64,000 bases of DNA from Candidatus Dependentiae bacterium (GTDB lineage: Bacteria > Babelota > Babeliae > Babelales > RVW-14): positions 32,533 through 96,532 of the forward strand of contig JAFEAY010000012.1 of NCBI GenBank assembly GCA_018266175.1, written 5' to 3'. The notes under the pieces are model-generated. The model searched no databases. It was not told where the DNA came from and saw nothing but the letters and a program-made list of their open reading frames with translations. This document shows positions 18,368-26,616 of the stretch, one piece after another. A program made the position numbers and the translations under genes. The stretch's first letter is position 1; each line of letters begins with the position of its first letter.

Positions 18368-19513
18368 ATGATGAACATGGTTAAAAATGTAATTTTTTTG
18401 ATAATAAGCTTACATGGTTTTGTCTATTCTGCTTTTGCTATGCAGGATAATAACGATAAATTATGGGTAAAAAAGGCTGTTGTTAAAACTGAACAATCAA
18501 GTAGTCAGCGCTCCATACAAAGGACGTTAAACAACAACAATAATAGCAATAACCATCAAAGACAAAATAACCTGCAAAAAACTCCTGCGAATCGAATATC
18601 AACACTTGTAAGTGCACTCTTGAATCAAGATTGTAGCGATCATGCGCTCACGGCAGAACTTCTCTGGAATGATTATACATTAGAAGAAATTAAAAACGCT
18701 CGAATTGCACTTCAAGCAAGTCAAACAGGTGCTTACTTAACCTTTGATGAAGTTACAGCTGCAATAGGAAACCCGAATGCTGTACTCACCGTGCTTATCA
18801 CAGCACTCAGAAAAATACTCAATGAACAAAAATTAGGACACCTATCTACTCGAGTTAAACATCCAACAGATGAGATGGTGATCGAGTGGCTTCAAAAATA
18901 TTTGTATACACCAAAGCTATCTGAGCAAAGCGTAGATCAAGTATACGAGTACTACCAAAATGGTAGCTTTATTCAAAAGCTCAGGCTTTTCCAAACAAGA
19001 GATCTTGGCCGCTATGTTTTTTACAATACACAAGCTCGGTTAAATGGCACATATCAAGAATGTGCAGAACTTGACCAAGAATATGTAGAACCCCAAACTC
19101 AGCCAAAAAAAAGAAAATTTGAATTCCTAAATAACAACAACAATAATCAAGTTACTGAAAAAAAGCCTTATCACAACAAGAAAATTCGTACCGAAAAAGA
19201 AGAGGCTGCATCTTTTAAATCAACGGCTGAGAAGATTCCTTGTAGATTTGATGGTTGCAATATCACTGCGACATTTGGGTCTAATCTAAAATTGCACTAT
19301 CTCTCGAGCAATCACCGAGCCTGCCCATACGGCAACTGCGATAAAACTGACGTACAACGTATGAATATAGCTGAGTTAAAACAACATTTACACGATGCCC
19401 ATTCAAATGAATCACAAGAGGTCTATTTCTGCGAAACATGTAATTTTGTAGGAATTATTGGATCGTGTAGTAGGCGACATGAAGAAGGTAAAAAACATAA
19501 ACAATTAAACTAA
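18368..19513 (+). CDS. Secreted protein with C-terminal C2H2 zinc fingers
   Basis: 381 residues. Residues 1-26 are a signal peptide (VIFLIISLHGFVYSAFAM). An Asn/Gln-rich low-complexity tract follows. The middle is helical. A second Asn run (LNNNNNNQ) and a basic KKPYHNKKIR stretch, possibly a nuclear-localisation-like signal, precede three finger-like sets at the C-terminus: C-x4-C-x12-H-x5-H, C-x4-C with two later His, and CETC-x12-H-x5-H. It resembles the zinc-finger protein at 6833-7762 in design. The export signal and eukaryote-type fingers suggest a host-directed protein; this is inference. Confidence 0.78.
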   Translation: MMNMVKNVIFLIISLHGFVYSAFAMQDNNDKLWVKKAVVKTEQSSSQRSIQRTLNNNNNSNNHQRQNNLQKTPANRISTLVSALLNQDCSDHALTAELLWNDYTLEEIKNARIALQASQTGAYLTFDEVTAAIGNPNAVLTVLITALRKILNEQKLGHLSTRVKHPTDEMVIEWLQKYLYTPKLSEQSVDQVYEYYQNGSFIQKLRLFQTRDLGRYVFYNTQARLNGTYQECAELDQEYVEPQTQPKKRKFEFLNNNNNNQVTEKKPYHNKKIRTEKEEAASFKSTAEKIPCRFDGCNITATFGSNLKLHYLSSNHRACPYGNCDKTDVQRMNIAELKQHLHDAHSNESQEVYFCETCNFVGIIGSCSRRHEEGKKHKQLN

Positions 19514-19566
19514 AAATTAAATTAAGAAATGTCGGTTATTAGATACTAAAACAGGGGGGTTATATA

Positions 19567-20253
19567 ATGATCACTACTCGCTTACGCGTAAAAGAATTGT
19601 TACGCGAACGTCGCTGGACCATGAAAGTACTGGCTGAAAAGACCGGTATCTCGGAAAGTTACTTGACTCACATCAAGAACGGAACACGTCGTTGGAACGA
19701 AGACGCGCTCAAAAAGCTTTCAGAAGCTTTTGAACTTGAGCCTGTTGATTTGTTTGATCTTGGAAAAGACCGGACCGATCGAGTTTCAACGCAAATCCAA
19801 ATGCCAAAGTCTGATGATGATAACAATTCGCCGCTTAATCTTAAGCTGAAAATTGTTCCTGTTGTTGGTGAAATTCCAGCACAACCATCAGAGTTCAATA
19901 ACCAGGCAACACAAATTGCAACTGGCTTTAAGGACCAATTTGTTCCTGTTATTGCAAACGAAGACAGCCCAATGTTCTGCCTCAACGTGCAAGACAGTGG
20001 CTATGCTCCAAACTTTGTTAAGGGCGATCTTTTGATTATTGCTCCTGGCATGTGGACAAGCTCTGGGGACACCGTTGCAGTTGAATATGGCAACGAAAAT
20101 CCAACACGCGCAATTATGCAAATCAACTTCATGGATGAATTTATTGTCCTTGAGTCGGTTAACCATAAAAAAGCTCCGCTTGCTCTTGTTAAAGGTAAAG
20201 ATCATTGTCGAATTATTGGCAAGGTAATTTACCGCTACCAAAAGCTTTCGTAA
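19567..20253 (+). CDS. XRE/S24-type transcriptional regulator (CI/LexA-like)
   Basis: 228 residues, preceded by a GGGGGG ribosome-binding site. Residues ~5-60 form a helix-turn-helix (MKVLAEKTGISESYLTHIKNG). Residues ~95-225 are an S24 peptidase-like domain: PVVGEIPA at the usual cleavage-region position, then VQDSGYAPNFVKGDLLII in place of the usual GDSM..GD motif, so the Ser is kept. The position that normally holds the catalytic Lys reads NPTRAIMQI, with no obvious Lys. It may therefore bind ligand or dimerise without self-cleaving. It could control nearby secreted-protein genes. It ends in a strong terminator. Confidence 0.85.
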   Translation: MITTRLRVKELLRERRWTMKVLAEKTGISESYLTHIKNGTRRWNEDALKKLSEAFELEPVDLFDLGKDRTDRVSTQIQMPKSDDDNNSPLNLKLKIVPVVGEIPAQPSEFNNQATQIATGFKDQFVPVIANEDSPMFCLNVQDSGYAPNFVKGDLLIIAPGMWTSSGDTVAVEYGNENPTRAIMQINFMDEFIVLESVNHKKAPLALVKGKDHCRIIGKVIYRYQKLS

Positions 20254-20285
20254 GCTTATCAGGATTTCTTATTTCACCTGAAATC

Positions 20286-20343
20286 AAAAATATGCTTGAT
20301 GGATGCTTCATTATTCATCAAGCATATTTTTTTAGACCTAAAA
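20286..20343 (+). terminator. Intrinsic terminator after the S24 regulator
   Basis: Arms ATATGCTTGATG (20290-20301) and CATCAAGCATAT (20326-20337) pair perfectly. A/T pairs extend the stem to about 16 bp, and a run of T follows to 20343. Confidence 0.9.
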
Positions 20344-20360
20344 TAATGGGGGGAAATGTC

Positions 20361-21869
20361 GTGAAAAATTTAAAAATAACCAAAGCACTTTTACTCACAG
20401 CACTGCTGAGTGCATCACAACTTGCTGCAATGGACAACCCAGAAGAAGATTTCTTAGATAGCTCTTTTTGTATGGATATAGATCTAGAATTGGATTCGTT
20501 TGATTTTTATTTTCATCAAAAAAAAGAATCAAACCTATCTGAATATTCGCATAACAAAAATCCTAATATTATTATCCAAGACGATACAGAAAATAAACTC
20601 CCAACTTCAGGACCTGAAGAAGAGCTCATTGCTCACATGATAAGAAAATTGGCGTACAGCGCCGATATAAAACAACCGATCAACCAAATCCTCAAGAATT
20701 TTAATACACCAAAAATTCTTCTTAATCGTGATATTGGCGTAGCAAAACCTTTGTTAATCGAAAGTTATTTTGAGAAAATATCAGCGTTAAGCCAATATTT
20801 TTCTGAATGCATGTATCACTCACATCAAGTGAAAAATTCTATTTTCTACCTACCGCCTTTTCGAAAGTTTATTCAACTTCGCGATGGCTCATTGGCTTTT
20901 TCCAGCTTATTCTCAGATATTGAAGAAAATGGAACCATCCAAATCAGACAAGTTGATACTCAATCAGAAGCACCAGAACTCGTACATTTACTTTCAGATA
21001 GTCGTCAATACGGAGAAGAATGCGCATACATGGTTCAACTTGATGACAACCGCCTTGCATCTTATTCTGCTGATGAAATGATACGAATATGGGACATTAT
21101 CGCAGGAAAGTGCTTAAAAAAATTTCACGCTCACCATATTGGCAACGTTACAGGCCTCATTAACCTACCAGATGGAAATCTTGCAACCTGCTCAAAAGAC
21201 CGCACAATAAGAACTTGGGATGTCAAAACAGGAACTTGCTTAGATATAAAAATTCATACAGACGAAATCACGTCGGCTCTACAGCTTCACGATGGCCGCA
21301 TTGTTTACAGCACAACTACAGGCTGCATAAGAATCTTAGATCTTCAAACCGGTAAAAACTTAGATCTGATCAACAATACTCATGAAATAATTTGCATGAA
21401 ACAGCTTTACGATGGACGCCTTGCTTTTGGCTCAGCTAACGGTTCCATTAAAATTTTGAATATGGACACCAAACAGAGCATAAAGCTTAATGAACATACC
21501 GACCAAGTCACGAGCATAATTCAACTCAAAGATGGCCAGCTTATCTCGGCTTCACATGATAGTACTATAAAAATATGGAATATTAACACAGGTAAATGCC
21601 ACTCAACACTTAAAAACCAATGGGTCAATAGTTGTATTACTCAACTGAATGATGGAAATATTCTTCTATACCCAATCGATTACGGTATACCCAAAATAGT
21701 AACGATGCACCCCCAAAATTTATCATTAACACAAATAGCTCTCATAGTTCAATTACAGCAACATCGCAACACTCATGAAAAAATAGAGCTGCATAGCGAC
21801 TGGCACGAAGTCTTTAAAACCATTCCTGAAGAATTTAAAGAACCATTTTTGAATAGAATTAACCAATAA
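20361..21869 (+). CDS. Secreted WD40-repeat protein, paralogue 1
   Basis: 503 residues from a GTG at 20361, with GGGGGGA at good distance. An upstream frame reaches 20205 but overlaps the regulator gene and the terminator, so I reject it. The first ~24 residues are a signal peptide (TKALLLTALLSASQLAAM). Residues ~200-430 carry about six WD40 units with IRIWD, IRTWD, IRILD, IKILN and IKIWN strand ends and repeated LxDGxL turns, consistent with a beta-propeller. The C-terminal ~50 residues (LTQIALIVQLQQHR..) are shared with the next gene. WD40 propellers are protein-binding platforms common in eukaryotes. Only 29 nt separate it from paralogue 2, so the pair is likely co-transcribed. Confidence 0.85.
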   Translation: MKNLKITKALLLTALLSASQLAAMDNPEEDFLDSSFCMDIDLELDSFDFYFHQKKESNLSEYSHNKNPNIIIQDDTENKLPTSGPEEELIAHMIRKLAYSADIKQPINQILKNFNTPKILLNRDIGVAKPLLIESYFEKISALSQYFSECMYHSHQVKNSIFYLPPFRKFIQLRDGSLAFSSLFSDIEENGTIQIRQVDTQSEAPELVHLLSDSRQYGEECAYMVQLDDNRLASYSADEMIRIWDIIAGKCLKKFHAHHIGNVTGLINLPDGNLATCSKDRTIRTWDVKTGTCLDIKIHTDEITSALQLHDGRIVYSTTTGCIRILDLQTGKNLDLINNTHEIICMKQLYDGRLAFGSANGSIKILNMDTKQSIKLNEHTDQVTSIIQLKDGQLISASHDSTIKIWNINTGKCHSTLKNQWVNSCITQLNDGNILLYPIDYGIPKIVTMHPQNLSLTQIALIVQLQQHRNTHEKIELHSDWHEVFKTIPEEFKEPFLNRINQ

Positions 21870-21898
21870 CAGAAACCAAAATAATGAAGAAATATTGC

Positions 21899-23527
21899 AT
21901 GAAAAATTTAAAAATAACCAAAGCACTTTTACTCATAGCACTCGTGTGTGCATCGCAACTCATAGGAATGGACAACCCACACGCCGGCGTACCCAATAAC
22001 AAGAAGCAACAACCCAAAAAACGTAACCGATCTAATTCTGACGATGAGCTTGACCTCATGCAATTAAAGCATCTTAAGCTTGATGATAATGATCATGATA
22101 CAGAAGAATCTGATACTGACATGGATAAAGATACCGACATTGAAATGCTTAATGAGGTATTTGCTCAAATAAGCTTTAATACTGAAATGAATCATAATAT
22201 TATTACGATGGAAGAAATCGATCTTGTAAATAAAGCAAAACAACTAGTTTATGAAGCTGATATAACAGAGTCAATCAAGAGCGAGCTTTTAAATTTTGAA
22301 GATAGGCTTGATTGGGATTACCGATTCACGCAAAACGATCTATCATTAAGCAAACACTTTCCAGCATGCAAAAACAGCAGCATCTCTGACATAGCAATAA
22401 AGAGCCTTAACCAACTCCCCAAAGATAAAAAAATTATCTTATTGCATAACCAAAACCCATCGTCATCGTTAGTTGCTTTTTATGATCATGATAACAGTAA
22501 CATGATAGAAATTTGGCGACTCGATGGTGAATTAGGAGAATGTAAACATCTAAAAACTATTAATTCTAATCAATTCATTGATGAAAAGATTACAACAATA
22601 ACACAACGTGAAAATGATAGTCTCGCAGTATGTTATTGGAATTCCCATATAAAAATAAGCTCTATAAAATTGATCGATTTTAATAATAAAAGTAACGATA
22701 CCATTTTTAGAAGTCGTCAACTCATAACGTACGCTACTTCTCTTGAACATGGAAAACTAGCTTTGAGCCTTGAATGCGGTACTGTAAGGATTTTGGATTT
22801 AGCCTCAGGAAGTACATTTGATCTTATCGATACCAATCTCAACTCTTCATGCGTTACCAAATTGCACAACAGTTTTATTGCATCGGGTTCGGATTCAGGA
22901 GTTATACAAATTTGGGACACCAACCGCAATAAGTGCATCGCCCAGTGTGACACCTCTTATCAAAATACTTTTACAAATAACGCAAACTTAGATACCGAAA
23001 TGTCATCTCAAGATCCCTGCGCTCATTCCGTTACAAGCATCATTCCTCTGCATAAAAGTAATGGCAACCAATTTGCTTCACTGCTCAGCAATGATATCAT
23101 CAAAATTTGGAATTTTAATGATATTTTACAAACATATGAATGCTCAAAATCGCTCCAAAACGCGGATACCAAATACATTCAATCGATTGCTCAACTTTGT
23201 GATGGAAATATTATTTCATCTAACCTTTACCCTTCGCAAAACAAAAGCTCTATAAAAATTTGGGATATAAAGACAGGTAAATGCCTAAAAAGCTTTGAGT
23301 TCACAGGTTCAATTACACAAGTAATTCCACTGCATAACGGAGACGTACTCATTTTACGAAATTATCGCACACCAACGCTGCCTTCTGTACGCCCACCCTC
23401 TTTTACATTGGCGCAGATAGCCCTTATTGTAAAATTACACCAACATCGCTATACAAGCGAAATAATGGAGATGCATGATGATTGGAAGGCAATACTTCTA
23501 ACGCTACCTCAATGTTTTCAAAGCTAA
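21899..23527 (+). CDS. Secreted WD40-repeat protein, paralogue 2
   Basis: 542 residues from the ATG at 21899. An ATG at 21884 in frame is possible, but the homologous position in paralogue 1 supports 21899. The signal peptide is nearly identical to paralogue 1, with about 36 identical bases at the start of the two genes. An acidic stretch (DTEESDTDMDKDTDIEM) follows. WD-like units (VRILD, IQIWD, IKIWN, IKIWD) are more diverged. The C-terminal tail LAQIALIVKLHQHR is shared. The pair looks like a tandem duplication with fast divergence of the propeller faces, as expected for exported binding proteins. Confidence 0.83.
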   Translation: MKNLKITKALLLIALVCASQLIGMDNPHAGVPNNKKQQPKKRNRSNSDDELDLMQLKHLKLDDNDHDTEESDTDMDKDTDIEMLNEVFAQISFNTEMNHNIITMEEIDLVNKAKQLVYEADITESIKSELLNFEDRLDWDYRFTQNDLSLSKHFPACKNSSISDIAIKSLNQLPKDKKIILLHNQNPSSSLVAFYDHDNSNMIEIWRLDGELGECKHLKTINSNQFIDEKITTITQRENDSLAVCYWNSHIKISSIKLIDFNNKSNDTIFRSRQLITYATSLEHGKLALSLECGTVRILDLASGSTFDLIDTNLNSSCVTKLHNSFIASGSDSGVIQIWDTNRNKCIAQCDTSYQNTFTNNANLDTEMSSQDPCAHSVTSIIPLHKSNGNQFASLLSNDIIKIWNFNDILQTYECSKSLQNADTKYIQSIAQLCDGNIISSNLYPSQNKSSIKIWDIKTGKCLKSFEFTGSITQVIPLHNGDVLILRNYRTPTLPSVRPPSFTLAQIALIVKLHQHRYTSEIMEMHDDWKAILLTLPQCFQS

Positions 23528-23708
23528 GATTAACTAAATTCTATGAGGGGGTCGCTCTCAGACCCCCTGCTCCAAGAAACTCCATCTTTTTGCCCCTAAT
23601 CCCTACCCAGAACCCTCTTTATGGATTTTTTCCAAATACTAGCTGTCAAACTTGCAAAAAAACCGCCATCTGATAGGCTTAATTCTGATTTTCACGTTGA
23701 AAGTCAAA

Positions 23709-23745
23709 GGGTACCGTTAACGGTCATTGGCCGTTATCTCCCCCT
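23709..23745 (+). promoter_or_regulatory. Candidate S6:S18 autoregulatory leader hairpin before rpsF
   Basis: Inner arms TAACGG (23718-23723) and CCGTTA (23731-23736) pair perfectly. An outer GGG/CCC pairing leaves a 5' bulge TACCGT containing CCG. Known rpsF leaders recognised by the S6:S18 complex contain a stem broken by a bulge with conserved CCG. The position, 35 nt before the rpsF start and upstream of rpsF-rpsR, fits. This assignment is inference from shape. Confidence 0.4.
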
Positions 23746-23780
23746 GTTTTTAATACGAACGATACGGGAGAACCATATCT

Positions 23781-24266
23781 ATGCTACGTTATGAAACGTT
23801 AATTCTGGCTCGTCCAGAAATCACTCAAGATGAGCTCACGCTCCTTGAACGCCAAATCGAAAAACTTGTTTCCACCGCTCCACAGGGCAAACTGAGCTCT
23901 TTTGACCGTTGGGGCAAGTACCGCCTTTGCTTCCCTGTTGCAAAAAACGAATATGGAATTTACGTTCTTGCTCGTTACGAAGTTGAAGCTTCCAGTGCAA
24001 CCGGTGGTATGTTCAAAGAACTTGATACTTTCCTTAAGATCAAGTGCAATGACTTCATTATGCGCCATGTCCATATCAAACTTGCAAAAAATGCTCCTGC
24101 TCACTATCAAAAGCCAGACGCTTTGGATGCAAGCAGATCTGCAAACATCGACACATTCTTGAAAGAGAACAAAGTTGAAAGCCTTTTGAGCAGCGTTGAT
24201 GCTGCATCAACAAAAGGTGAAGCAGAAGAAGGTACAGGCTTTGATAACTACGATGAACAAGAGTAA
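23781..24266 (+). CDS. rpsF: 30S ribosomal protein S6
   Basis: 161 residues. MLRYETLILARPEITQDELTLLERQI and the central FDRWGKYRLCFPVAKNEYGIYVLARYEV are standard S6; the fold ends near residue 110. About 50 extra acidic residues follow, ending EAEEGTGFDNYDEQE, somewhat longer than usual. S6 binds S18 on the platform of the 30S subunit. It has a GGGAG ribosome-binding site and is followed after 31 nt by rpsR. The usual downstream rplI is absent here. Confidence 0.96.
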   Translation: MLRYETLILARPEITQDELTLLERQIEKLVSTAPQGKLSSFDRWGKYRLCFPVAKNEYGIYVLARYEVEASSATGGMFKELDTFLKIKCNDFIMRHVHIKLAKNAPAHYQKPDALDASRSANIDTFLKENKVESLLSSVDAASTKGEAEEGTGFDNYDEQE

Positions 24267-24297
24267 TTTCTTGCACATTCTTGATAAGGATTAAACT

Positions 24298-24582
24298 ATG
24301 TCAAAATTCAAATTAAAAGTAAGTTCACGATTGCTTAAGAAAAAAATTCGTAAACAATCTTACCTTACTCCTAAGCACTGCAGATTTTGCGGTAGCGACG
24401 AGCAAGAAGCAAATCTTGATTACAAGAACGTAAACCTTTTACGTATTTTCTTGACTGAACGTAACAAAATTTTGCCTCAGCGTGTATCAGGCAACTGCCT
24501 GTTCCACCAACGTATGCTTGCAACCCAAATTAAGGTTTCTCGCAGCATGGCATTGTTACCATTTTGCTCAATGCACGTATAA
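24298..24582 (+). CDS. rpsR: 30S ribosomal protein S18
   Basis: 94 residues. The core YKNVNLLRIFLTERNKILPQRVSGNC and HQRMLATQIKVSRSMALLPF is typical S18. An N-terminal CRFC plus later C and H (GNCLFHQ) suggest the zinc-binding form of the protein. It pairs with S6 on the 30S platform. AAGGA lies before the ATG. Confidence 0.96.
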   Translation: MSKFKLKVSSRLLKKKIRKQSYLTPKHCRFCGSDEQEANLDYKNVNLLRIFLTERNKILPQRVSGNCLFHQRMLATQIKVSRSMALLPFCSMHV

Positions 24583-24605
24583 ACAGATCCTTTTGAAATA
24601 GCACA

Positions 24606-24648
24606 AATAGTGGAAGGATGCTTGCAATTTCATGGTCCTTCCACTATT
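24606..24648 (+). terminator. Hairpin terminator after rpsR
   Basis: Thirteen-base perfect arms (24606-24618 and 24636-24648) around a 17-nt loop, then CGTTTCTTAACG. The tail is only partly T-rich, so some read-through into typA is possible. Confidence 0.6.
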
Positions 24649-24694
24649 CGTTTCTTAACGTAACAGGATAGAACGCTTACAGAGGTTTTAAATT

Positions 24695-26494
24695 ATGAGT
24701 TTTAAGCAACGCTTAGATATTCGAAATATCGCTATTATAGCACACGTGGATCATGGAAAAACAACCTTGGTCGACGAAATGTTGAAACAATCCGGCACCT
24801 GCGGGAGCGATACCGTTGATCGAGTCATGGACTCAGGCGATATCGAACGCGAACGCGGAATTACCATTCTTGCAAAAAATACTTCAATCCGCTTGCCAAA
24901 CGCAACTATCAATATCGTTGATACCCCTGGTCACATGGACTTTGGTGGAGAAGTTGAACGTACCTTGCAAATGGTTGAAGGCTTCATGTTGCTTGTTGAT
25001 GCCGCAGAGGGTCCACTTCCAGGTACTCGATTTGTACTGCAGAAAGCATTACAACTCAATCTCAAGCCCATTGTACTGATCAATAAAATTGATCGTAAAG
25101 ATGCTGACATTGAGCGTACTGAACGTATGGTTCATGATCTTTTCCTTGATCTTGCAACCTGCGAAGAGCAACTTGATTTCCCAGTTTTCTATGGCTCTTC
25201 ACGTAATGGTTATGCATCACAAGATCCATTGAAACTTGAAGGTACCATGCAGCCTCTTTTTGATGGAATTCTTGAGCACATTCCAGTTCCAAAACAAGAA
25301 ACTGATGATCTTCGTATTTTGATTACAAACTTGGATCATTCAGATTTCCTTGGCCGTATCGCAATTGGAAGAATCTTTAGTGGTTCAATTTCTGTTGGCG
25401 GACCGTTTATTCCATGTAAAGATGAATGGGTTGGTAAAACATCAAAGATCACAAAGCTGTATAAATTTGATGGTATTAAACGAGCTGAAACTGAGAGTGC
25501 TCAATTTGGCGATATCGTTGCAATCGCTGGTGTTGATGAAGACATTCAAATTGGTACCACCATTTGTGATGTCGACAAACCAAACCCAGTTCCGTACGTT
25601 GCAATTGACGAACCAACACTTTCGATTCTCTTCTCAGTAAACAACTCACCATTTGCAGGACGTGAAGGCAAATTGCTGACATCCCGACAAATTCGTGAAC
25701 GGCTCTACAAAGAATTAAAAATAAACTTGGCATTGCGCGTTGAAGATACCGACACTCCTGAAACCTTCAAGGTATCAGGCCGTGGTCAATTGCATCTTGG
25801 CATCTTGGTTGAAACCATGCGTCGCGAAGGCTTTGAACTTCAACTTTCAGCACCTGAAGTAATTTGTAAAATGGTTGACGGCGTTAAGTACGAACCAATA
25901 GAATTACTCACAGTTGATGTTGAAGAAGCTCACCAAGGCGTGATTATGGAAAATCTTGGCAAACGCCGAGCATTGCTCCAAAACATGGAACACCATGGAA
26001 CACAGAAAGTTCGCCTTGAATTTAAAATTCCTGCACGAGGATTAATCGGTTTCAGAAGCCAATTCTTGACCGATACACGCGGCACCGGCTTAATGAACCA
26101 TCGTTTTGATTCATACCAACCCCATGCTGGTGAAATTCCATCACGTACCCGTGGTGCAATGATCTCCATGGAAATGGGACAAACCACTGCGTATGCGCTT
26201 GATGGCCTTCAGCCTCGTGGAATTCTCTTTGTCTCTCCTGGTGAAGACGTTTACGAAGGTATGATTATTGGTGAACACAGCCGAGAAAATGACCTTGATG
26301 TTAACCCAACCAAGAAAAAGAAGCTCACCAACATGCGTGCTTCTGGCTCTGATGATGCAGTAAAAATTGCACCTGCACGGGTTATGAACTTGGAAACATC
26401 ACTTGACTGGATTAACAGCGATGAGCTTATCGAAGTTACACCAAAGTCAATTCGCTTACGTAAGTATCATTTGAAAGCTGGCTCTCGTAAATAA
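24695..26494 (+). CDS. typA: GTP-binding translation factor TypA/BipA
   Basis: 599 residues, normal length. GTPase motifs: AHVDHGKTTL (G1), RERGITI (G2 region), DTPGHMDFGGEVER (G3), INKIDRKDAD (G4). The C-terminal half has the BipA-specific domains (GRGQLHLGILVETMRREGFE, RTRGAMISMEMGQTTAYAL). It acts as a ribosome-binding GTPase in stress response and 50S assembly. Transcribed alone after the rpsR hairpin and closed by a strong terminator. Confidence 0.98.
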   Translation: MSFKQRLDIRNIAIIAHVDHGKTTLVDEMLKQSGTCGSDTVDRVMDSGDIERERGITILAKNTSIRLPNATINIVDTPGHMDFGGEVERTLQMVEGFMLLVDAAEGPLPGTRFVLQKALQLNLKPIVLINKIDRKDADIERTERMVHDLFLDLATCEEQLDFPVFYGSSRNGYASQDPLKLEGTMQPLFDGILEHIPVPKQETDDLRILITNLDHSDFLGRIAIGRIFSGSISVGGPFIPCKDEWVGKTSKITKLYKFDGIKRAETESAQFGDIVAIAGVDEDIQIGTTICDVDKPNPVPYVAIDEPTLSILFSVNNSPFAGREGKLLTSRQIRERLYKELKINLALRVEDTDTPETFKVSGRGQLHLGILVETMRREGFELQLSAPEVICKMVDGVKYEPIELLTVDVEEAHQGVIMENLGKRRALLQNMEHHGTQKVRLEFKIPARGLIGFRSQFLTDTRGTGLMNHRFDSYQPHAGEIPSRTRGAMISMEMGQTTAYALDGLQPRGILFVSPGEDVYEGMIIGEHSRENDLDVNPTKKKKLTNMRASGSDDAVKIAPARVMNLETSLDWINSDELIEVTPKSIRLRKYHLKAGSRK

Positions 26495-26533
26495 GAGTAC
26501 CGAGCACTGATGCTTATTATAGTATTGAAAATT

Positions 26534-26569
26534 AAAAAGCCGCTCTGTTTAACGCAGAGCGGCTTTTTT
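26534..26569. terminator. Bidirectional intrinsic terminator between typA and the NhaC-type gene
   Basis: GCCGCTCTG and CAGAGCGGC arms are flanked by A5 on the left and T6 on the right, so the structure can terminate from both sides of this convergent pair. Confidence 0.95.
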
Positions 26570-26616
26570 CTACTCATTAATAATTAATGCAGAACTTGTG
26601 TATCCAACCATCACGT

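Noticed and set aside
20205..20360. Longer N-terminus for the first WD40 protein
   Set aside because: It would overlap the S24 regulator and read through its terminator, and the paralogue starts at the position equivalent to 20361.
23547..23567. GGGGGTC/GACCCCC hairpin after the second WD40 gene
   Set aside because: It has only a 7-bp stem and no T tract; it may be a weak or factor-dependent terminator, but I cannot support it as an intrinsic one.
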